Source: Camellia lanceoleosa
Taxonomy: Eukaryota; Streptophyta; Magnoliopsida; Ericales; Theaceae
Reading direction: 5' to 3'
DNA: 64,000 nucleotides
Assembly: GCA_025200525.1 (NCBI GenBank)
Contig: CM045763.1
Coordinates: 89,432,131-89,496,130 of the forward strand
Shown: positions 55,713 to 64,000 of the stretch, piece after piece
How the letters are laid out: the number at the start of each line of letters is the position of its first letter
Position numbering within the stretch: the stretch's first letter is position 1
The notes under the pieces: generated by a model
Told to the model about the DNA's origin: nothing
The model's input: the letters and a program-made list of their open reading frames with translations, nothing else
Database searches by the model: none
Translations under genes and position numbers: made by a program

Positions 55713-56445
55713 AATGATTGAAACAGATAATTTTTTTTAAAATTTTTTCTTTGTTTTGTTGTTGTTATTGTTGTTGATGATTGCGATAGATATTTTTTTT
55801 TTGGACACAAATAGATTGTTTTCAAACAAATAGTGAATAATTTTTAGAGTGGAAGATTTGTTTTGGTTTGGTTTCAACAGATCAGACCTTTTTCATTTCT
55901 TTGTTATTGTTGTTGCTTTTGATATTGATGAGGTTTCAACCAATCTTTTTTTTTTCTTTATTACTGTTAGTGTTGTTGTTGATGATGTTGATTATTGCAA
56001 CAGATAAACAATAAAGTTATGACACAGATAGACAAAAAAAAAAAAAAAAAAAGCAAGAATTTCAACAGATAGACAAAAAAAAAATAAACAGATAGGAAAA
56101 AAATTTGAACAGATAGATAAATTTTAAATAGATAAAAAAAAATTGGATATAAATTTGAATAGATAGTCAATGAAAAATCAACAGATAAATTATAGGGTAA
56201 AATTGAAAACAAAATATCTTCTAAAACTAATAAAAGAATTTCTCACCAAACTATTTTACAAATGATGAACCTCTCAGCAATAAAAAATATTCACTGAACT
56301 TAATGCCTTAGATAATCTCTAATTTAGATTTATCACTAATTTTCTGATTAAACTATGTCTAACCGTTTATAATTTATTTAAATCTATATAAATATTATTA
56401 TATAAATGTAAAATATGTATTAATTATATTAAAATATAAGGAAAA
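55713..56445. other. AT-rich intergenic DNA
   Basis: Contains irregular repeats of AACAGATAGA(C/T)AAA on the plus strand (about 55990-56200), a low-complexity purine tract that keeps one minus-strand frame open without being a gene. Confidence 0.5.
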
Positions 56446-57162
56446 TTATTTATAAGTCCTATTAGGGAGACTTATGCTACATATGGCCCTATAAAAAAAC
56501 TCATGTTCCCATAAATCCTGTGTGAAGTTTGTTGACACATTTACCCTCAATATTAGTTGTTAATATCATAAATAATGGTAAAACCATATATAGGAAATTG
56601 AATGTTACCATAAATTAAGTTTGCAAAACGTAATATGAAACGTAATGGGACACCTACATAAATGTAACGTAACGTGACCATATCAGATGGGACATTACAT
56701 AAATGTAACGTGACACCTACATAAACGTAACGTAACATGTCACGTTAGGTTTCACAAACTTACTAGGTTTTCAATTTTTTAAATTGAATGTGAAAATGTT
56801 ACTTGTTTGTGTATTTTGAAATTCACATTCATATAGATATGATCTATGGCAACATTCAATTTCCTATATAGGAAATTGAATGTTACCATAGATTAAGTTT
56901 GCAAAACGTAACGTGACACCGACATAAACGTAACGTAACGTGACCATATCAGATGCGATATTACATAAACGTAACGTGACGTGACATCTACATAAGCGTA
57001 ACGTAATGTAACACCTACATAAACCTAATGTAACGTGTCACGTTACGTTTCGCAAATAGGATATTGTGGAATACATTCCTATCTAAATAGGACTTGAAAC
57101 TCTATGAGAAATTACACAGGATTTAACATAGCATAAGTGTCCGAAATAGGACTTATAAATAA
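56446..57162. mobile_element. TIR element with internal ACGTAACGT repeat arrays
   Basis: The left end TTATTTATAAGTCCTATTAGG...GACTTATGCTA is mirrored at the right end (reverse complement TTATTTATAAGTCCTATTTCGG...CACTTATGCTA) over about 35 bp. Inside, a block of about 170-190 bp is present twice (about 56590-56760 and 56868-57062), each starting TAGGAAATTGAATGTTACC and packed with CATAAACGTAACGT units. No coding frame. A target duplication is not clear. Confidence 0.6.
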
Positions 57163-57279
57163 GTCTCCCTAAAATATATTCCATCAGTTATGACAATAGC
57201 AGTCCTTATAGGAATCAATTATGTTTTATGCACTAGTTTTCTTGGAAGCATGAAGTGGTAGCAAAATATTCTATTTTGA

Positions 57280-57392
57280 CTAAGGTACTGACACTCCTTT
57301 ACCCATAACCCCCAACTCCAATAAAGATGAGATTCGATCTTCAGTCTCTAATACTATTAAGAGATTTTACCAGTTTAGCTAATTGACACGTG
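57280..57392 (-). mobile_element. SINE-like tRNA-derived sequence
   Basis: Minus strand: AGCTAAACTGGTAAA resembles box A and GAAGATCGAATCTC, about 40 bp later, resembles box B. No poly(A) tail or target duplication could be found, so it may be a fragment. Confidence 0.4.
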
Positions 57393-58116
57393 AGGCTATG
57401 TTTGGCATTCTCTTTTTGGATTAAAATAGTCACAAAAAATAAAATAGATTTTTTAACTCAATAAGAAAAAACATCACATTCAAACCATAATTATTTATTT
57501 TTTCTTTCACAAAAATCAAAAAAATTAAAAAATTTATCTCAAACGAAGCTTTTTAACTCAGGTTAAAATAGTCAAAAATCTAAAAAGCCAAAAAGTCAAC
57601 CCATATTCCAAACGAAAGGTTTACATGTTCAATTACATATATGGATGCATATGCTCATCAACTTTATAAATACATTTTTTTTGGTGGGGGGAGGGGGGGG
57701 ATGCTTTTCAAAATTGTGATTATCATTTTTTTAGGTGGATGATCACTTTCAATTCCTCTCATTTTTCATCATATTTTTTCACTATAATCAAGTGAATATT
57801 TGTTGAGCTCCTTCAACAAAGAGCATGTACTTGGCATTAGAGCTATTTCTAATGAAATTGTAGTTACCATTTAGATCCTAACTGTGATTTTTTTTTTTTT
57901 TATAGAAGAAATGTTAATGATTGATTTTACTATCTTTTCAATAAATGCTATCAATTGATATGAACACAACCAAATTAAGATATAAGATTGCCAATGACGA
58001 CATGCTTTATTTAAAACAAATTCAATTTCAAATCCAATGCAAACTCTAAATTGAAAAAGGAAATTGTTTGTGTAAGATGGAACATGTTTAATCATCAAAA
58101 AAATATTTGAATAAAA
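57393..58116. other. AT-rich intergenic DNA
   Basis: No gene recognised. A possible old MITE at about 57396-57619 is discussed among the rejected items. A G-rich run (GGTGGGGGGAGGGGGGGG) is at about 57684-57702. Confidence 0.4.
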
Positions 58117-58356
58117 TCAATACAATGGGGACTCTACTGCCTTAGTGATCTTGAACTTGTCAAGCACAAATTTTCCATCCTTGAACTTATTTTCTTGGCC
58201 GTAAACTTGTTCATACTTCCATCCCAAAACCTCTATGCAATTAGAGCAGTATATATCGACAACCATGTGCATGTCAGTAATGAGCCAACGAACCTGTTTA
58301 GGCCCCTCTAATATGTTCATGGCATGTGAGAATAAAAAGGCTCGACCAGTTCCTGA
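58117..58356 (-). pseudogene. Orphan last exon of a Yippee-like zinc-binding protein
   Basis: Following a TTCTAG or GTCAG acceptor (58352-58357), the minus-strand frame reads [19 protein letters not shown], then [28 protein letters not shown] and [13 protein letters not shown], ending at 58117. This is the C-terminal half of the Yippee domain with the second CxxC zinc pair (CSNC) and the conserved GWKYE. Yippee-like proteins are small eukaryotic proteins of about 105-130 residues with a cereblon-like zinc fold. The N-terminal exon with the first CxxC is not seen within the next kilobase, which holds the LTR of element C, so the gene is either truncated or split by that element. Frame intact. 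Confidence 0.75.
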
Positions 58357-58599
58357 CTAGAATCCAAAAATAACCATTTAAAAAAAGAAAAAAAAAAGTC
58401 TAATTAAAATTTAGACATTTTTCTAAAGAGTTTGATTCCTCTCCAATCAAATGGAGTTCAGAAGTGAGCTCAAGTTGATTGGAGAGAAATCAGGGGTATG
58501 TTTGGTTCATTTCTCAAAATATGTTTTTGGAGAAAAAATTCTAAAAACATGTTTGGTTGAAATTAAAAAAAAAAAAAAGAGAAAATCTCTTTTCTCTCT

Positions 58600-59363
58600 A
58601 TTATTGTTAGCTACATATTTTGTATAGGCCAATCACAGTTTAACACATGGTAGGATGAGGGTAATATGGGAAGACAATTTAAATCTTAAATCGTAATCAC
58701 ACACGTGGCAGTTAGTATTGGTTATTGTGGATCTGCGTAGCATTGGATCAGCAAAGAGGTGCAAGATGACGTGGCTTTAACAGTTACTCATATATTTAAA
58801 TTCAAAATCAGGAAGGAAGCCTAACTGCAGACATAGCGTAGTGGAGCTAACTGTAAGGAAACATGATCAGCGATCATGGAGGGATGATTCGACGGTTAGA
58901 AACTCATTTCAACGGTTGTCATTGAGAAGTATAAATAGTAGAGAAGGCCCCAGAAAAAAGCCCCAGACTCAGATCAAAAAAATCAGTTTTATCTACTTTA
59001 TTTTCCTTTCAGTTTTTACATTTCTTATTCTTTACATTTCTGTACTTCAAATTCCTGCACTGCACTTCGTTCATAGGAGTAGTTTCAAGTAGCTTGTTAC
59101 TGTAAACCTCTACGAGGTTGAATTAGATCATTGTAAGTTTTTCATTTTTATTTAATGAAATGCTACAATTGTTCTTCATTTAATCGTTGTTTCTTAATTC
59201 TCCTAAACAAAGCCACCAGTAAAAGTCAACTTCATTGAGGCTGAAAGAACTGAAACACAATCGTTTGATAATTGGTTGTCAATTAATCTTCTGTAAGGAC
59301 TAATTGATCCTTGCTGGCACGCTTAAAATTACAATAATAACCTTCAAAAGCCAAAAAGCCAAC
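58600..59363 (+). mobile_element. 5' LTR of element C (left border approximate)
   Basis: The right border is set by GCCAACA at 59357-59363, just before the primer-binding site. A core promoter AGTATAAATAGTAG lies at 58928-58941 and is followed by a CT-rich leader. The left end probably lies within 58600-58660; no second copy is in the window. A palindromic MITE-like remnant (ATGTTTGGTTCATTTCTC..., about 58498-58580) precedes it. Confidence 0.6.
58928..58941 (+). promoter_or_regulatory. TATA box of the element C LTR
   Basis: GTATAAATAG in a typical plant context, about 430 bp upstream of the LTR end, giving an R/U5 of about 400 bp. Confidence 0.6.
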
Positions 59364-59371
59364 ATATATTT

Positions 59372-59390
59372 TTGGCACGTCCTGTGGGAC
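59372..59390 (+). other. Primer-binding site of element C
   Basis: TTGGCACGTCCTGTGGGAC stands 9 bases after the LTR end. It resembles the TTGGCGCCGTCTGTGGGA type found in many plant Tat-clade elements. Confidence 0.6.
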
Positions 59391-59398
59391 TAATTGAA

Positions 59399-62050
59399 AT
59401 GGCTAGACGTAGGAGACAAGCAGAAAATGAACGCTTGGAAGAAGGCGTGGAAGGAGAGATATAAATACCTAATCTAGAAGATAATGTAATAACACATCTT
59501 GCGGAACTACCTGTTTTATCAGAACCTATGGTCGAACAGACCAGCACTTCAGAGCAAGTACCACATGTTCAAAATATTGGACGAGGCCAAGGAATTGGAC
59601 CATCCACTGTTCTATCTACTCAGCCAATAAATTCATGGGGAGGCCTAGTAGATGCCATGGGACAACAGTTAATGAACACAATAGAAAGATGGGTAATATC
59701 CTTTATGGATCGAATGAATACCCATCAACCAACTAACGCAAGGCACACAGAGGAAATTTCAAATGTCCCTCAGCAAAGATTGACTAGAGATAAATAGTCT
59801 ATGTAGAGTAATGGACATACTAATGGTCAAACTAGTAACCAAAACTATGAAAGACCATCACCTCAGTCTTGGTATGAGCCTCTTTCGAGGCCTGTGACAA
59901 ATCAAAATGCCTCATTACTTAACAATGAAACCATGCAAATTGGTAGATCTGGGCCAACACAAGAAAATGGCATAAGGATGCTTCCAAATCCCATGTTCAA
60001 AGCCATACCTAGCACAAGGGAGTTCACTAATCCTTTGTTCGAATTTGTACCTAGGGGGTTGGAAGGGTTTCTTGCGACTGGAAGAGACATAACACCTGTT
60101 CCAACACTTTTCGCAGGTCCTTTCGCAGGACAAGCTCAGAGGGGTCACCCATACCCTCAACAGCAGCCATCACCACAGGGACAACTAGTCCCAAATATAC
60201 AGCCCTATAGACCAAGAGGACCTCAGGCACAAGGTTGTCCATCAAATCCTGTGTTTGTTCCTCCAGTGGTGGTTTAACAAGTACAAAATATGGTTTCTAG
60301 GGACCAAATTGCTGATATTGTTGGAGAGATGTGTGGACCGATGGCTCGAAGGGTTCAAACTCTTGTGTATAGGAAACCATATCCAGAATGGGTAGATAGG
60401 GTACATGAATACCCAAGAGGGTTTAGGATACCAGACTTTGCTATTTTTTTATGGGAATATAAACCAGTCAATGGTAGAGCATATTGCTAGATTCGCTGCC
60501 CAATGTGGTGAATTTACCAATAATGATTACATGAAGTTAAGACTGTTCTCAAATTCTCTAACTGGGATAGCTTTTGTATGGTATATTAACCTTACACCTG
60601 GCTCTATCTAAACTTGGCAACAAATGGAGGAGGTGTTTCATACCCAATTCTTCCAAACGGAGCCAGAAGTTTCCATGGCAGACTTAGCAAGGTTGAGTCA
60701 AAGGCTTGACGAGAAGGCTACTCAATTTATTACTAGATTCAAAAGAGCACGAAACAAATGTAGGATCATCCTACCAGAGCCTAAATTCGTGAGATTGGCT
60801 CAAAATGGTTTAGCGTTTAGGCTTCGAAAGAAGTTTGACTCAACTGAGTTTAGGGACTTAGTGGAACTAACCTATAAGGTGTCTAGGTATGAAGCATTAT
60901 TAGAGGAAGAACAAGATCGAAGTAATGCATCATACAAGACGTATTATAGAGATTCTAATTATGAGATTGATGCAGTAGAAATCGCAGGGAAAGAACCTGT
61001 GATCTGTAAGGCATTAATTCATAAAGACACAACAATAGACTAGTAGTTTAAAAAGAAAGACCTTCATAGGAAATATTCTTTCAATTTAACAAAGGCATAT
61101 GACATTTTTGATTATTTGCTTGCGGCAAACTTCCTAAAGTTACCAAAAGGAGTCAAAATTCTATCTCCTGAAGAACTTAAAGAAAAAGTGTATTGTAAAT
61201 GGCATAATTCTTGGTCTTACTTAACTAAAAACTGTATTTTTTTTCAGGGCAGGATCCAGGAACAGATTCGAAAGGGAAGTTTAAAATTCCTAGCTAAAGC
61301 AGAAAAGGCTATGGGGATTGACACTAATCCATTCCCAGAAATTGGAGAAGTTGTAGCCAATGGTATTGTGCCAGACTTCCAGAACTTATCCTTGAAGGAA
61401 TTTGAAGAGGTTAATGTGCAAATGCATGTTGCCAGCCAGACTACTATCAAGAAAGAGGAGTTCACCAACTGTTGGACAGGGCTTTGTAGACCAAAGAGAA
61501 GACTCTGAGGAGGAGGCACTGGATGATGACTCTTTAGAGGCAGTCGTAATACAAAGAATATGTCTCAGATGCAGATTAAGCTATAAGTGGTTGAAAGGGC
61601 TTCCGATTGATGGGAAACAGTATTAAAACGGGTCCTAGGCAGCAGTCATTCATGGCTGGGCCAACAGCCATTAGAGTGCACTCCAAGGGCAAGAGACCTC
61701 TACATGAGTTCAGACCGCCCAACTATTACAGAATGGAGGGCAATCATCCTAAGAGGAGACCTGAGATGGGCTCAAGTTATGGGATCAAAGCTAGAGATTG
61801 GCCTCCTAGATCAGCTTCACACAAGATAGAAAGTGGCCACCTTCATGGAAGGCCTAAATTAGGCCCAAAACAGGGAGTCAGGGCCAAACAGTGGCCTTCA
61901 CAGTCAGCTTCAAAACTAGCCTCGAAGGAAGAAATAGACAGTTCAACAACTGAGCTAGTGGGTTCATGGGTACCTGGAGTTTCAGATTGGTTTGTCATGC
62001 AGAACAAACCTAAGAAAATACCTACCCAAAGAAATGTTGTTGGAGACTAA
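59399..62050 (+). pseudogene. Element C gag (decayed but collinear)
   Basis: From the ATG at 59399 one frame can be followed for over 1 kb with only point stops (TAA 59462, TAG about 59795, TAA about 60275). There is one frameshift in a T8 run near 60440, after which the new frame continues (TAA about 60609, TAG about 61040) to about 61508. It contains a Pro/Gln-rich N-terminus, the capsid-type gag core (YPEWVDRVHEYPRGFRIPDF; EHIARFAAQCGEF; KATQFITRFKRARNKC) and a Cys/His remnant CKWHNSWSYLTKNC (about 61192-61234) in the place of a zinc knuckle. Past 61508 the frame shifts and the similarity fades; no protease follows. Collinear decay by substitution implies age. Confidence 0.8.
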
Positions 62051-62559
62051 GGTAGGATGGTTAAACCTCCCTTGGTGGCTCGAAATAATTGGGTGTTACT
62101 AACACATCCAAAAACAAAGGAACCAAATATGGTCCCAATGACTTCTAGATCCCAAAGGAGGAAGATCTAGTGAAGGTACACTCAGTACCAGAAGGATCTG
62201 AAAGAAATGGGGGAAAGCTCTTCATTGGTCCAGCCAAAGGGCCAGACAGAAGGGAGAAAAAGTCCAAAGTTAGATCATAGTCCAAAATCGACTCCTCAAG
62301 ACAAAAGGAGTTGCAGCTGAGAGCAGTTGGCCAAAGTTCACTCCGAACTGAAAGCCAAAGAAAGATCCAGTTTAGCAGAATTGGAAAGGGCTTTGATGGA
62401 AAGTGATAGTGAGACTGCAGGAATAGTCTTGGTAACTGTAGAAGAAGAAGGGACGGTCCCAGTTTCTTTTGGTTGAGCCTTAGAAGGCACACCTAGCCAT
62501 ATTAGTAAATCATGAGAATGTATTGCTAGATGCACTTCCATATTGACTGTTCAACAATT
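62051..62559. other. Junction region between gag and the antisense PMD fragment of element C
   Basis: On the minus strand two overlapping Ser/Pro/Leu-rich frames (62541-62338 and 62492-62145) may be the degenerate C-terminal part of the PMD gene. On the plus strand it may be gag-derived. No protease, RT, RNase H or integrase signature occurs in either strand. Confidence 0.4.
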
Positions 62560-63072
62560 TTAAAATCTTTTTAAAACTGAGCCAAAGGGGAGGAAATGGG
62601 TAAATTTAGACTCACTCAAACCTTTCAACAGTTTAAATGTTGCCTGCTCTAGTTTAGGTTTGGGTACTCTTAGGTCTCTGGCTGTAAGATGGATATTCGA
62701 GAGACTGTAGAGTGGAATGGGAATTCTTTGGGTAAGCCCAAATTGCCTGGCAAACTAGGAGGGGCAGTATACCTCATATATGCACTTATAAGCTCGAGGG
62801 TTTAAAGTACCAATAAAATGTTCCATCGACAACAAAATAGAGGCCCACATATCCTTGTGCAATGGGTTGGAACACTGTCTATCAGCCAAGAATGTCCTTA
62901 GCCAAGTCGGTCCTTTATTGGCATCGAAGGGGCAAAAAAAGGTAGCCAAAGGGGAAACAGGGAGCTGATGAAAAAAAGTAAGATAGTAGGTGAAAGAAGT
63001 AGGATAAAGGGCAATTCTAGCATACTTTTCTCCATAAGTTCTAGGGTCTTGAACTAAGAACTTCAAGCATTT
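62560..63072 (-). pseudogene. Antisense PMD gene fragment of element C
   Basis: The minus-strand frame reads YALYPTSFTYYL-type sequence (actual: RIALYPTSFTYYLTFFHQLP), CPFDANKGPTWLRTFLADRQ, MWASILLSMEHFIGTLN and CIYEVYCPS, a TAG (62755-62757), then FARQFGLTQRIPIPLYSLSN and KLEQATFKLLKGLSE, ending TAA at 62560-62562. The YxPxxFARQFGLxQ pattern is the C-terminal hallmark of the aminotransferase-like plant mobile domain. The 5' part is cut off by an LTR starting at 63073. As in elements A and B, it is antisense to gag. Confidence 0.75.
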
Positions 63073-64000
63073 TGTAACAACTCGAAAATTCAAGTTGTCC
63101 CTTAAATTTTATACTAGTATTATGGTTATATGTGATGATATATTATTAAATAAATAATAATAAATACAAAATCTATTTTGGCATTGGATTATCAAATATG
63201 TGATTAATTAGAGATTATTATTTGGGGCCAAATTAATAGAAATATGGAATTATAATACTAGTTGGGCCAAATTAAAGTTAAAGATAGTAAATAAATAAAT
63301 ATAAAAGTAAGAGTAAATAAATAATAATAATAATAATAATGGGTGTGGTAGTAAAATAAATAATTAATTTTCTATTGGTATACGATAGAGTGTAATTTAA
63401 TTAGAGATTAATTTATTTATATAGTTATATTAGAAAATTGGGCCAAAGTGTAATTATCTTAAATATTTATTAAAGATAAGTATAAATCCATATAATTTAT
63501 GAATCAAATCTAGGGATAGATACGTGTTGGCCACGTGTTGGCCAGCTAATGTTCTTACAGGTGATCACCGTGGGAAGAAAAGGAAAAAAAGAGAGGAAGG
63601 AGAAGGGAAAGAAACGAAGAAAAGGAAGAAAAAAATAATGGAAGCCGAGAAGGTCTTTGATAGTAGAAAGAAAGAGTGAGGTATTAAAGTTAAGGTGAGT
63701 TATACTATACCTTGAGTTACCATAATATATTTTACGTATGTTTTGACTTATCAAAATTTATTTTATACAAGTTGTATTTTAATTAGTTATATTAATAAAG
63801 TTATGTTTTATAAATATTTCAGCTACGTGGATTAATTTCTGAACTCTATTTGTTTAAAATGAAACCCATGTATATGTTTGTTTAACTTTTAAAGAATATT
63901 TGACTATAACCCTATAAACAATTATGTTTTGTAAGTACCACCACGGGAGTCCCACGCCTTAAGAGACATAAATAACCATCGGCCTCTATTTGGTCACTTT
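63073..64000 (+). mobile_element. Start of another LTR/element (D), truncated by window
   Basis: TGTAACAACTCGAAAATTCAAG begins exactly where the PMD reading frame is broken; this start resembles Tekay/Del-type gypsy LTRs such as the one at 51525. It continues past the window end, so the target duplication (candidate CATTT, 63068-63072) cannot be tested. The interior is AT-rich with a (TAA)n microsatellite (about 63320-63340) and a GAAGGAAA-rich stretch (63573-63640). Confidence 0.55.

Noticed and set aside
55967..56212. Phe/Leu-rich minus-strand frame
   Set aside because: It arises from the low-complexity AACAGATAGACAAA purine tract.
57396..57619. Possible hAT-like MITE (GGCTATGTTTGGCAT ... 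ATTCCAAACGAAAGG)
   Set aside because: The inverted ends match at only about nine of thirteen bases and no 8-bp target duplication is visible.

Overview
The window is nuclear DNA of a flowering plant, most likely a eudicot; I cannot name the species. The evidence is GT-AG introns, a plant-type SR splicing-factor gene, a plant-specific single-EF-hand calcium sensor, and dense nested plant transposons (Ty3/gypsy Tat clade, Ty1/copia, CACTA, Mutator-like, PIF/Harbinger-like, tRNA-derived SINEs) in AT-rich intergenic DNA. There are two convincing host genes, plus one orphan exon of a Yippee-type gene.

Layout. (1) From before base 1 to 21996: a very large Ty3/gypsy Tat/Ogre-type element (element A) on the minus strand. 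The end of its 3' LTR is at 1-1540, its 5' LTR is at about 17728-21996, its polypurine tract and primer-binding site are visible, and gag-protease-RT-RNaseH-integrase lie between (17.0 to 9.4 kb, decayed). Between pol and the 3' LTR it carries two spliced genes in the opposite (+) orientation: a plant-mobile-domain (PMD) gene at 2945-6529 (broken) and a PMD/DUF7745-like gene at 7418-8619 (open). (2) 21997-26.6 kb: the 3' end of a second gypsy element (B, + strand), into whose integrase end A inserted. B also carries an antisense spliced gene (24935-23083), with a putative gypsy-type Transposase_28-like N-terminus and a coiled coil. (3) 26.6-43.5 kb: gene space, with an RS31-type SR gene (32.2-36.1 kb, +), a convergent KIC/PBP1-type EF-hand gene (37.1-37.6 kb, -), two SINEs, a Mutator-like element with a nested SINE, a PIF/Harbinger-like element and a non-autonomous CACTA element. 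(4) 43484-55712: a Ty1/copia element (minus strand) hit three times by other LTR retrotransposons now reduced to solo LTRs (45083-49443, the same family as A; 51525-53923; 54138-55307), each flanked by a 5-bp target duplication (the last imperfect). (5) 55.7-64 kb: AT-rich DNA with a TIR element, a Yippee exon, and the 5' LTR and gag of a third Tat-type element (C). C has lost or never had pol, yet retains an antisense PMD gene fragment, cut by the start of yet another LTR at 63073.

Most notable is that three separate Tat-type elements each keep an antisense, intron-containing gene of the PMD / DUF7745 / Transposase_28 kind next to the 3' LTR. In element A the antisense genes and the LTR share clusters of a GGCCGGCC palindrome upstream of their likely start sites. 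One of these genes is the only intact reading frame in an otherwise dead element. Coding assignments come from reading the translations, splice signals and terminal structures; no database search was run.
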